This document shows positions 39,220-60,131 of a stretch of DNA of 64,000 nucleotides, piece after piece (the first letter of the stretch is position 1; each line of letters opens with the position of its first letter). The stretch spans positions 10,718,499 to 10,782,498 of the forward strand of contig NC_092565.1 of assembly GCF_037975245.1 (NCBI RefSeq). Direction: 5' to 3'. Below the pieces are notes generated by a model that was not told the DNA's origin, ran no database searches, and worked only from the letters and a program-made list of their open reading frames with translations. The stretch comes from Apostichopus japonicus (lineage: Eukaryota; Echinodermata; Holothuroidea; Aspidochirotida; Stichopodidae). A program made the translations under genes and the position numbers.

Positions 39220-41690
39220 GTTGTTTTAAATGCAAAGCTCATCTTGGTAGTGTACCTAGGATACTAAGGCACATGAGATTACAACATGGATTTTATGATG
39301 GGCAGAATCTATTGCTGAAATGTGGCCAGGGGGCTTGTTGTCAGACGTTTTTCTCATTTAGTGGATTCAGGAAGCATTTAATTAAGCATGCTCCATTTTC
39401 ATTACCAGATGGACCTCAGGAATGCATGGTAAACAATTTGGGGGATAATGATGTTGAACCTATTGAATATGATGATAATGTAGAGGGAGATCAACTTGCT
39501 ACCTCTGAAATCATTTCCCCTCAGGAACTTCAGAATCAGGCAGCGGGATTAATATGTAAAATGTCTTCAACCTCAAAGATCTCTCAAAATACTCTAAACC
39601 AAATTGCCAACTCAATGGATAATATTATTGGTGAAATCACAGGTAGTGTGCAAGCTGTTGTTGACAAAACCTTCCAGGAACATGGATTGGAAAAAGATTC
39701 TGATGTTTACCATGATATCAAAAAACACATAGACAGTCTATCACATCCATTCCAAGAACTAAATTCTGATTTCAAGCGAAGAAAATACTTTAGCTTACAG
39801 GGAATGGTAGAACCTCATGAAATATCATTGGGAGTACGTATGGAGAGTCGCATTAACAAAGTCACAAGATTGCATGAACAAGTACCTGTGAATAATACGT
39901 TTATATATATACCAATTATTAGAACACTGGAGCTGCTGCTCAAGCATCCTGATGTTTTGCATTTTGTTACTCATGACCACAAAAGTCGTGACGGTGTTAT
40001 CAGGGATTATTGTGATGCAAATCAATTCCAGCAAACCCCTATCTTTCAACAAGATTGCAATGCTTTTCAGTTGCATTTTTTCTATGATGATTTTGAGACA
40101 GTGAATCCCTTAGGATCAAAAACATCTATTCACAAAATAGGTGCATTCTATTTTGTTTTAAAAAATCTACCTCCAAGGTTTAATTCTAGTTTGAATAACA
40201 TTCACTGTGCTGCCCTCTGTCATACGGAAGACATAAAGAAATACGGGTTTGATCCAATTCTCAAACACATAGTGAAAGATATAAATTACCTGGCTGAACA
40301 TGGTATTCTACTTCCAAGTGGACATTACAAAAAAGGTATCATTACTCAGTTTAGTGCAGACAATCTTGGTGCAAATTCATTATTTGGTTTTGTGGAGAGC
40401 TTTTCAGCAAGACATTATTGCCGCCTTTGTTTGACCAGTCGTGAAGATGCACAACTACTTTACAGCGAAAAAAACATGCAAATGAGAGACAAAGATTACC
40501 ACAATTTGCATGTTCAACAGGCAGAACAACTTGAAACTGTTCATGTTCAAGGTGTAAAAAGGGGGTCAATTTTAAATAGTTGTGCATCTTTCCATATTCT
40601 TCGTAACTTTTCTCTGGATGTGATGCATGATCTTCTTGAAGGTGTGGTCCAATTTGAAATTAAACTAGTATTATCATATTTAATATCAGATAGAGAGTCA
40701 CCTCTAATGACACTAGATCTTTTGAATAAAGAAATCACAAGTTATGACTACGGATCAACAGAAAAGTCAAACAAGCCCTCACCAATTAAATTACATTCAC
40801 ATGGCAATTCTATTGGTCAAAAGGCTATGCAATCTTGGTGTTTAATTAGGCATTTGCCACTTATTATTGGACACCGTTTACAGGAAAGGGACATGCCTTA
40901 TTTTGAGCTGCTGTTGAAGTTACTAGATTGTATGGATATAATTTTTTCACCTAAAGTAACTCATGGGTTAATAGCTCAATTGAGTATTCTTATTGAAGAG
41001 CATCATTCTAAATTCCGTGAGGTATTTCCAGCTCGTTCTCTCATTCCAAAGCATCACTTCATGGTCCATTATCCTACTTGTTTGAGAGAAGTGGGTCCTC
41101 TCATCCATGTCTGGTGCATGAGGTATGAAGCTAAACATGATTATTTCTGTCAAATTGCTGATAATTGTCGAAACTTTAAGAACATATGTAAAACTGTGGC
41201 AAAAAGACACCAGATTAATCAAATGTACAATTTTAATTCAAAACAGTCATTAGAGACTTTTTATGTGGGACCTGGTGCAGAAACAACTGTATCAAATTTA
41301 TTATCGGATTGTATTGACTCTGTTGTCTCAAAAGTGCCAGATGCTACCCTTCTCACTGAAGTGTTTGATACAAACTGGGTGAAGCTTGGTGGGACTGAAT
41401 ATAAGCGTCACCATATGCTTTGCTATGACATGGATGACGTGCCATTGTTTGGTCAGGTAAAGCACATATTGATTTATAAGGATATTGTTTATTTTGTGCT
41501 TATAGTTTGGAGCACACTGTTTTACAAATCATTGGTTCATGGATTTGCTGTGAAAGAATCAGTACCTCAGCAGACTGTTGTCAGGAAAACCAGTGAACTT
41601 GTTGACTTCAAACCACTGTCATTACTGAGGAGTCAATCCAGATGTGATCATCACACTTACGTCTGTCCAAGGCACATAATTTTTCAATGA
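39216..41690 (+). CDS. Tnp2-like (CACTA/EnSpm) transposase with two C2H2 fingers, 824 aa
   Basis: Single exon. It should bind the transposon ends in the nucleus and carry out DDE-type cut-and-paste. Two C2H2 zinc fingers open the protein: C3-x2-C6-x12-H19-x4-H24 and C36-x4-C41-x12-H54-x3-H58. The catalytic core shows the family landmarks: an acidic pair in FYDDFETVNPLG (Asp291/292), Asp382 in FSADNLGANSLFGFV followed by CRLC (402-405), DVMHDLLEGV (468-477), and PKHHFMVHYP leading to RYEAKHDYF with Glu638 as a likely third acid. These assignments are by pattern. The start ATG overlaps the upstream gene's stop (ATGA, 39216-39219), and the frame is closed by TAA at 39165, so a fusion would need frameshifting. 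A CAG/GTAAAG near 41455 resembles a donor, but the frame continues as plausible protein. Confidence 0.88.
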   Translation: MSCFKCKAHLGSVPRILRHMRLQHGFYDGQNLLLKCGQGACCQTFFSFSGFRKHLIKHAPFSLPDGPQECMVNNLGDNDVEPIEYDDNVEGDQLATSEIISPQELQNQAAGLICKMSSTSKISQNTLNQIANSMDNIIGEITGSVQAVVDKTFQEHGLEKDSDVYHDIKKHIDSLSHPFQELNSDFKRRKYFSLQGMVEPHEISLGVRMESRINKVTRLHEQVPVNNTFIYIPIIRTLELLLKHPDVLHFVTHDHKSRDGVIRDYCDANQFQQTPIFQQDCNAFQLHFFYDDFETVNPLGSKTSIHKIGAFYFVLKNLPPRFNSSLNNIHCAALCHTEDIKKYGFDPILKHIVKDINYLAEHGILLPSGHYKKGIITQFSADNLGANSLFGFVESFSARHYCRLCLTSREDAQLLYSEKNMQMRDKDYHNLHVQQAEQLETVHVQGVKRGSILNSCASFHILRNFSLDVMHDLLEGVVQFEIKLVLSYLISDRESPLMTLDLLNKEITSYDYGSTEKSNKPSPIKLHSHGNSIGQKAMQSWCLIRHLPLIIGHRLQERDMPYFELLLKLLDCMDIIFSPKVTHGLIAQLSILIEEHHSKFREVFPARSLIPKHHFMVHYPTCLREVGPLIHVWCMRYEAKHDYFCQIADNCRNFKNICKTVAKRHQINQMYNFNSKQSLETFYVGPGAETTVSNLLSDCIDSVVSKVPDATLLTEVFDTNWVKLGGTEYKRHHMLCYDMDDVPLFGQVKHILIYKDIVYFVLIVWSTLFYKSLVHGFAVKESVPQQTVVRKTSELVDFKPLSLLRSQSRCDHHTYVCPRHIIFQ

Positions 41691-42283
41691 GTTAAGTTTG
41701 CACATTTTTTGACTGAAGTAACCCAGTCGGTGTTCGTTTCCAACAATTGTTTTATCTGTGAACAGTGATTAGCTTGTTTCGCCAGCTAGAAATTTAACAT
41801 GCTACAAATTACCTTTTAATCAGTGTTATGTGATTGCTAATGGTTCAGTTATGTTCAAACATATAATTATCACAGTAACACCAATATAAACTTGTTATTG
41901 GTTTCCATGCATGTGTTCATCAGTTTGAGACAAAGGTATAATATTTACTTTAAGCATTTATAATATGCAAGGATTATGATCTGATTTATCTTCATTAAAA
42001 AATAAGTTTCTAATCAGTTTATGGGCTTGCTCATGTTAGACAAGCTTTTGTTCATTCTTGTTTATGCACTTGATAAGGTGTTTTCTGTACAACTGATGCT
42101 TCTAAGATGAATATAAAAACGTGTAACACATTGAAAATGACATCTATGGTTTTATCTGTTGTTTATTGCTTATGCGTATTGTCCAGCCCAGACTTGGGCG
42201 ATACCTTGGAAAGGTGATATACAAAAATACAGAATTAACACAATCTGAATGGATAAAAAACCCTGCAAATCAACATCAGTGGG

Positions 42284-42523
42284 AAGATCTAAATAACACC
42301 ATTTTTGGTGTTAAAATCAATTCAAATAGTGTTAGTTGTACACCAACCAGAGTAAAAATACCAACACCAAAGATAATGAATTTAACACCCTTTGTGGTGT
42401 AAAGAAAAGGATTCTCAACTTGGTGTTAATTTAACACCTGCTGGTGTTGGCAAATATGCACTCCAAAAAGAATACAAATTTAACACCATGGGTGTTAAAT
42501 TTAACACCCGAGTTTTTGCAGTG
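42284..42523 (+). repeat. Right terminal and subterminal repeat array of the CACTA element
   Basis: About a dozen GGTGTT or AACACC motifs occur in both orientations, several as close inverted pairs (for example TTAACACCATGGGTGTTAA near 42480-42498). It ends with the 14-bp terminal repeat. It is much denser than the left end, and 5' to 3' asymmetry of this kind is common for CACTA elements. Confidence 0.85.
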
Positions 42524-44552
42524 CAGTTATCCGAGGGATTTTCAGATGCTTGTTATGCACACATACTCCCAGCACAGCTCAATGTGATTCTGCACACTTT
42601 AATAATTATCGTGATTTTAGTATATATAGCTCCTACATCTCACAAGAATGAAGATATGACAAAGTTTAGAAGTCAGGGGTGTGAAACGGGGGAAGGGGGA
42701 GAGGGGGAGGGGGAGGGAGATCAGGGTGCATTTATTCGCCCCAATAGTTTGTTCAAAAAAGGCAGAAAGAATAAGGAGATAAAAGTTTGTGAAACAGAAT
42801 GTTGAAGCTTGTTGATCAACAAGTGCTTGGACCTTCTCTCATTACTTTCTTCTTTAGTCATTCTTCCTTCTTTTCTTCATTTGAAAAAAAATAGTTTATT
42901 ACTAACTTGGTCAAATAACCGATATGTGGTATTTTGCTCACATTTTGAAAGATTATGTTTTTTTGTTTACCCAAAAAAAAAACCCATTCAAGTAACTTTA
43001 AGAATCTTGAATTGCTATACAGGCAACTGTTACTATAGACGCTCTTCTTCGGTTTTTTTTTTTTTTTTTTGGCGGGAAAATGCTATACTTATCAATAATT
43101 GTGTGAGCACTTGATTTAAAATTAATGGATTTTCCACACACAAAACTTAAATAATAAATGTTCAAAACAATATTTATAATGGAAGGAATATCTGATATGC
43201 TCGTGGACGATTTCAGCAATTGGTTTTGATTGGATTATTATTTATAATATTAGATTCATCTTGAAAAATTTTACTGATGTTAATATCTGCAAAGATATCG
43301 GATACTTGGTTATTTTATTAGTTCGAATATAGTTAAAACAAAACGAGAAAAGAGAATAACATGTAAACTTTTTTTTTTTCTTGAGAAATGTATTTTGCTT
43401 TTAACAACAAGTGAAAGACCTTTATACCGGTAAATGCCATGGATGTGTAGAATAGTTTTAAATTATGAGACGAAAGAAGTTAAAATAACATTTAATTTAA
43501 AAAAAACGCTTATAAATATTAATAACATAAGTATTTGAGTTCATTCATACCGTTAAGTGTGAATACATCAGAGAAGCATACATTTTGTTTCATGGTTCTC
43601 TGTTTTTCTCTTTCATTCTTACGTGGGCGTGTTCTACTTTGTTAAGCCATGAAGTTTTCTTAGAGCGATTTTTTCCCACAAATGTGCATGCATGCTATAT
43701 CTTTAACACAATAAATTATTTGTATATATTGTATATTGTCATGGTAAAGCAAATCGATTCAATGAAATTTAATTTAAAAAAAATGACATCAAAACCATTT
43801 ACAAGTGAGCATCTTAATCTCTCTCCATCCTGAGTGTTTTAGTAATTTAAAGGGGTGTAGGTTGGTGTAGGGTGTTGGATTGTGTGATTGTCTCCGGACA
43901 TGCTTGTTTATCGTTTCGAAGGAACGGGAAGGAGGGGGGGGGGGCGGTGTGGGCGGCAGGTGCAGGAATTGTTCACTAGGTCTTGACATCTTAACAATTA
44001 ATTTGCAACTGACAGAAATAAAATAAACTATATATATGTAACATGACTTATATACTTTATAATCTTTAAAATACCCTGTTTTATATATAATCATAAAGCA
44101 AAACAAAAATGAAAAGTCTTAAAAGGAAACAGGAAAGAAGAAAAGAACGAAAATGTATTTCAGCGAAATTATAGAATCTTATTTAGCCCAAAATGATGAT
44201 ATTTTTAATTTATTTATTTACTTATTTATTTATTTTTTTTTGCTCTTACGAAGGTAAATTTAACTACCGTATAAATCTATGTGAGGTAGTTTTGAATTTG
44301 TGGTGATATACACAACAAAAGCGATTAGCACAACGTCTTACTTGACCTTTGCTCCAATTAGTTTATATCACTAAAGACAATACAGATACTGTTTTCTGTG
44401 TTGATTACTGATGTTGTTGCTGTAGTAGTGTCAACTGTTATTGTGTGATTTCTTGAAGGATACCCGTACATTTTGAATCCTGTATCATTGTCTATACGTA
44501 TACAGCGAAACGTGATTCTTGTAGTATAGCTTTAAATCCTGATTCTCTTCTC
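42524..44552. other. Intergenic between the CACTA element and gene B, nothing recognised
   Basis: AT-rich DNA with A or T runs (43053-43070, 44221-44240) and poly-G at 43937-43945. No gene seen. Confidence 0.4.
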
Positions 44553-44595
44553 TTTATTCTTCATTAGTTTTAGAATTTTAGAATATGTTTTTATT
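44553..44595 (-). terminator. Two AATAAA poly(A) signals of gene B
   Basis: On the minus strand AATAAA occurs at 44595-44590 and 44558-44553, about 81 and 118 nt past the stop codon at 44676-44678. This is a normal distance for a short 3' UTR. Confidence 0.55.
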
Positions 44596-44675
44596 GATTG
44601 ATATACTGTCATTCGTTATGTGTGCTTCTAGAGATGTTTCTTGAAGATATACAATTGACGTTGTGATTCCTGTAT

Positions 44676-56215
<11,540 letters not shown>

Positions 56216-56328
56216 CTTAAAATGTTCTATCGGACTTATGTCACTTATGTCACCTGACTAAAATTACTATACTTCTGATATACTACTTCTAATATGATAC
56301 GAGGTATGTACGGCTTCTCTGAGAGGAA

Positions 56329-56362
56329 TGAACCCCCTCCTTGTCGAAGTGTTGCTTTTATA
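56329..56362 (-). promoter_or_regulatory. TATA box and initiator of gene B
   Basis: On the minus strand TATAAAAG (56362-56355) sits 33 nt upstream of a consensus-like initiator TTCATTCC, whose A is at 56329. This gives a 5' UTR of about 114 nt before the ATG at 56215. The spacing matches the metazoan TATA/Inr arrangement. Confidence 0.6.
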
Positions 56363-59160
56363 GTAATTTTTTTCTATCGAAAACCTAGAACCAATGTAGT
56401 AATTCCTTTCCTTGTGACGTCGCAAAGTTTACTCGCATTTTTTGTTGTCAATATAATTCTTTTAACCATGGACCCGGGAACTCTTGAACCAATATTTGAA
56501 TGCCATTGTGACGTTCCAAGTATTTATCGGCTTATAACTTCACCACAGTCTAATAGTTCTATTCAAAGTTCTGTGTCATCAAAAAAAAGTTAAGTGGTCT
56601 ATGCAACCAAAGACCGGAATATAAGTATGCTTGGAATAATCGTTATCAACCTAACAGTTTTCATATACTGTCGGTAAATGCCTGTTTTACAAACTGCTCA
56701 CAAAAAGAGATATGTTTTTCGTGACAAATATTTGACAGTGTGTGTACATATATGTTATAAAAAAAAAAGAAAAATTGTTTTTACATCTGTCTTCTGAAAC
56801 AGTTACCAACAACTTTTGTTCAGTAATATAGCCGTACAAAAGAAATCAGTACAAACAGACTACGTACTCTAAAAATACTCAAGGGGTGCTTAAAGCCTAG
56901 GGAAAGGAACTCATAAAAAACATTTAAATTTTTTTTTATTCAGTCTAGAAAACCAATTTTCTTTCCAGGTATAAGCGGCATCTTTTCATCTTTTTTTTAA
57001 TGAGATGGCGGAGGGGGGGGGGGTGAGTCTCGTCTCAGACATTCCATTTTACGATGCAATCATTAACGACTGGCATATTTGAATTAATTGCCCACGGTAG
57101 TTAATAAACGTACGGAAAATATGGTGCGAGAAACTTTTTCACATATATACAGGCCCTTACACAGGAATTTCTATGGGATGGTACGTTTAGAGAACACGAG
57201 TCATTGAGGGGTGGGGGGGGGTGGGAGGAGTGGCGGAAGTTTATATTTGTATAGTTAAGTTCGCTTCTATATGCAAAGTGGTGCTTTATGTTTCGATCAT
57301 ATCAAACTGCATTGTGACATTATGGCGCTGTTTTTACCTCCCCCGCATCACGCAATACCATTTTGGGAAGGGACATCGGGAGAGTGATGCGTACGCACCC
57401 GTCCTGCCCTTTGCGTACACGGGTCGTGAGATAGCCCCCAACCAATTATCTTCATTAAATGGACCTATATGATATACAGATATAACTAAGCACTAACCGT
57501 ATGCGATAGTGTGGTCGTTTTGTTATCTATCTTGTCTGAAATACAACGGTTCTTCCACCAGCCCGACCACACCCCCACCCCATCCCACCCTTAAAGTTGA
57601 AGTTTCATGTCTGGTTATACCTTTCAATCATACATTTTTCTTCTTCGTTAATTTGTCATTCTTTCTTTAGTTCTTTTCTGCAAAAATACGCGCTATTATA
57701 TAATAATAGCAGATGTTACCACCGTCACTGTAAATCAAGCATTCTACTATACTGTAATATTTCATCTCATTAATTGTTTCTTTCTTGCAATACAATATAA
57801 GTGGTTTCAAAGTGGAGGCAGGTGTATGTTTCTGCCCTCCCCTTACCTACTCCACTACGTTAGGGGTAAATCATTTTAGCTGGACTATTTGCATTAACAA
57901 AAGGAGTGCCATGCAATCAAATGTGAGAAAGCCAAAATTATGATGAAACACTGGAGAAACTTCCTAACTAAAAAAAAATATTAAAAAAATCTTCTGGTGC
58001 AGACCCAAGATTCCGGAGGATTTCTTCTCAGTCCCTTACTGTTTGATAACTTCCTATATAAGGCCCGTTACCAGAGTTTGAATTTGGAGGGATGGAATAT
58101 ATGTATATATATATATATTATATGGAAGCTATTTGGAAGAAAGTCTGTAAATAATATCATATGAATTTGGAGGGATGGGATTGAGGGCGGAATTGTTTTT
58201 TCCATTCTTGTCCTGATTGAATTGATCATTAAAGAAAAAATATACCTATTCAATTCCTTAAAGTCCGGCTTGTTCACGTTTTGAGAATTTTAAATTAACT
58301 CTTTTGTTCAATTTGTGTCTTTGTTAATCTGTGTATTTTGTTTATATGGTTGTTTACATTGATATCACCAAGGGACACGTATCTTATCGTTAAATTCAAA
58401 AGATCCATTTAAAAAGTCTCTCTTATATATTAATTTGACTCATATATATAAAATATCTGAAAATTGTTCTTTCTTATTTCTACATGGAGGGAGGAATACT
58501 TCTTTGGAAAGACAAAATGGCTTCAGGCTATGATAATATATTTTTTTACTATTTTTTATATTTTATTTTTTATTGTTTTGTCGTTGTTTGACTAACAACA
58601 AGTTTAACCTTAAGTAACACGCATCGAAGTCTTTTGTTAAGTGGATAATAAGGTGATCAAGTTGAGATAAACCGTTAGTCTCACCGGAGCCAGACAATTG
58701 TTTTGAGATATTCTGTCATGTGATAACGTTTCTTTCATTATTCAACCGTTTCCTAAACAACAAGACAAAACAAACAAAAATAAAAAATCCTTATGGTAGA
58801 CTTTTCCCTCAAAATGAAAAAAAAACGGCCGAATAACACTAATAATAATATATAAAGAAAGAGAGAGACAGAGACAACGACCCCAGTGTGAATATAGATG
58901 CCAATTTATCTGCATAATACAGCATCGATTAAAATGGAGATAAATTGCTGATAGCAAGTAACAAGAAAAGGGTCACTAAGGACAAGAGATTTGAACGGAA
59001 ATTGTTTGCTTTAGCTTTTGAGGAGGGTGTGGGTGCAGGGTGGGGTTTGCTGTTTGGTCATATACTCCTTTAGTTTTTAATATGCTTTTGTTTGTTTATT
59101 TAATTCTTCATAGAATTAATTTTTCTTTTGATGATTGGGTTTGGTATAAGGTTACTTCAG
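56363..59160. other. Intergenic upstream of gene B, nothing recognised
   Basis: AT-rich with poly-G runs (57012-57022, 57210-57221) and short TA runs (58100-58120). An open frame at 56294-56593 overlaps the promoter region of gene B and has no support. Confidence 0.4.
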
Positions 59161-59170
59161 GACAACAGCG

Positions 59171-59299
59171 AAACTGTACTATCGATACCCGTGCCTACCG
59201 TGTGTTGTATAGGGCCTACACCTATATACAACAGATGAACTGTACTATCGATACCCGTGCCTACCGTGTGTTGTATAGGGTCTATACCTATATACGTAG
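59171..59299 (+). repeat. 66-bp tandem duplication
   Basis: AACTGTACTATCGATACCCG and the following bases occur at 59172 and again at 59238, nearly identical. Because 66 is divisible by 3, the open frame 59040-59333 gains a 22-residue peptide repeat (TIDTRAYRVLYR). The frame has no other coding support. Confidence 0.85.
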
Positions 59300-59510
59300 C
59301 ATGATAGAGAGAGAAGACTTATCGACTATATAGTACAGAGCGGTGATTCTCGTCAGAATTATACAAGAGTTCGATTCATCACCAAATAATTTCTTTTTCC
59401 TGACTCGATTCTAGTCAGTCACTGACTGAAACGACTGTTTTATATCCACGAGCAAGAAAGTTTCACAAATTTTTGGAGTCTGAGGTAACTCTTGACTCAC
59501 CACACTGCAG

Positions 59511-59817
59511 TTCAATGACAATAGTAAGCCTGTAAATATATTGTGCTCTATCATCGACTATCTTAACAGAAACATTAGAGTAAACTACTTTGGGACTGTT
59601 TCCATTCATTCTCTGTCTTTCTGTGTATTAGACGTTGAGAACACGAATTTGCTTTGTGTCCTTCAATGACAATAGTAAGCCTGTAAATATATTGTGCTCT
59701 ATCATCGACTATCTTAACAGAAACATTAGAGTAAACTACTTTGGGACTGTTTCCATTCATTCTCTGTCTTTCTGTGTATTAGACGTTGAGAACACGAATT
59801 TGCTTTGTGTCCTTCAA
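59511..59817. repeat. Exact 151-bp tandem duplication
   Basis: Two adjacent copies starting TTCAATGACAATAGTAAGCC at 59511 and 59662 appear identical along their whole length, so the event is very recent, or it is an assembly artefact. Confidence 0.9.
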
Positions 59818-59888
59818 AGAAGATACTTTTCTTGTGTTTGTCACTTTATTATACAAATGAAAATCAGTTCTTTAGTTTTTTTAGTCTA

Positions 59889-59902
59889 ATATATATATAT
59901 AA

Positions 59903-59960
<58 letters not shown>
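59889..59960. repeat. (TA)n microsatellite left of the palindrome
   Basis: TA tract running directly into the left arm of the palindrome at 59961. Confidence 0.95.
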
Positions 59961-59964
<4 letters not shown>

Positions 59965-59993
59965 ATACTAGATGAGACTAGTGGAACACTAGT

Positions 59994-60039
59994 AGTTGTA
60001 ACTCGGAGTTTCACGCTTTGTAGCGATCTTCAGACAACT
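59994..60039 (-). ncRNA. Hammerhead ribozyme (type I layout), minus strand
   Basis: Exact mirror copy of the plus-strand ribozyme, created by the palindrome: the same CUGAAGA and GAAA core and the same three stems, read on the opposite strand. A transcript of either strand across the locus would carry one ribozyme in sense, and its other arm could base-pair with it and block folding. Confidence 0.68.
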
Positions 60040-60052
60040 CGATCTTCAGACC

Positions 60053-60098
60053 AGTTGTCTGAAGATCGCTACAAAGCGTGAAACTCCGAGTTACAACT
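60053..60098 (+). ncRNA. Hammerhead ribozyme (type I layout), plus strand
   Basis: All core elements fit. Stem I: AGUUGU (60053-60058) with ACAACU (60093-60098), six pairs. Core CUGAAGA (60059-60065). Stem-loop II: UCGCU-ACAA-AGCGU (60066-60079), four pairs plus a U-U at its base. GAAA (60080-60083). A short stem III: ACU-CCG-AGU (60083-60091). Predicted cleavage after U at 60092 (H17 allows U). The short stem III and open stem I match minimal type I hammerheads of Penelope-like elements. The U-U mismatch at 10.1/11.1 may weaken activity. Confidence 0.7.
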
Positions 60099-60131
60099 AC
60101 TAGTGTTCCACTAGTCTCATCTAGTATCAAC

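Larger units (their letters stand above)
30124..42523 (+). mobile_element. Complete 12.4-kb CACTA/EnSpm-type DNA transposon
   Basis: The left end CACTGCAAAAACTC (30124-30137) and right end GAGTTTTTGCAGTG (42510-42523) form a perfect 14-bp terminal inverted repeat. CA flanks both sides, a 2-bp target duplication in the range reported for this superfamily. GGTGTT or AACACC motifs cluster just inside: about 4 in the first 80 bp and about 12 in the last 240 bp, like the subterminal repeats bound by the accessory protein of plant CACTA elements. Inside are two intact same-strand genes, the accessory-like gene (30414-39219) and the Tnp2-like transposase (39216-41690). No frameshift or stop breaks either, so the copy may be autonomous or recently so. 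The class assignment rests on the termini plus the transposase motifs. Confidence 0.88.
59961..60131. repeat. Perfect palindrome, 79-bp arms and 13-nt spacer
   Basis: 59961-60039 and 60053-60131 are exact reverse complements around the spacer CGATCTTCAGACC; the match extends six more bases into the flanking TA. Each arm contains a hammerhead-ribozyme fold. Hammerheads inside terminal repeats are known from Penelope-like retroelements and retrozymes, so this is probably the inverted ends of such an element. No reverse transcriptase is seen nearby. Confidence 0.92.

Noticed and set aside
41455-41690. Intron at the end of the transposase (CAG/GTAAAG)
   Set aside because: The frame continues as plausible protein to a proper stop, so the donor-like sequence is probably fortuitous.
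59040-59333. 97-aa open frame with a 22-residue repeat
   Set aside because: The peptide repeat is explained by the 66-bp tandem duplication; there is no domain, signal peptide or splice evidence.
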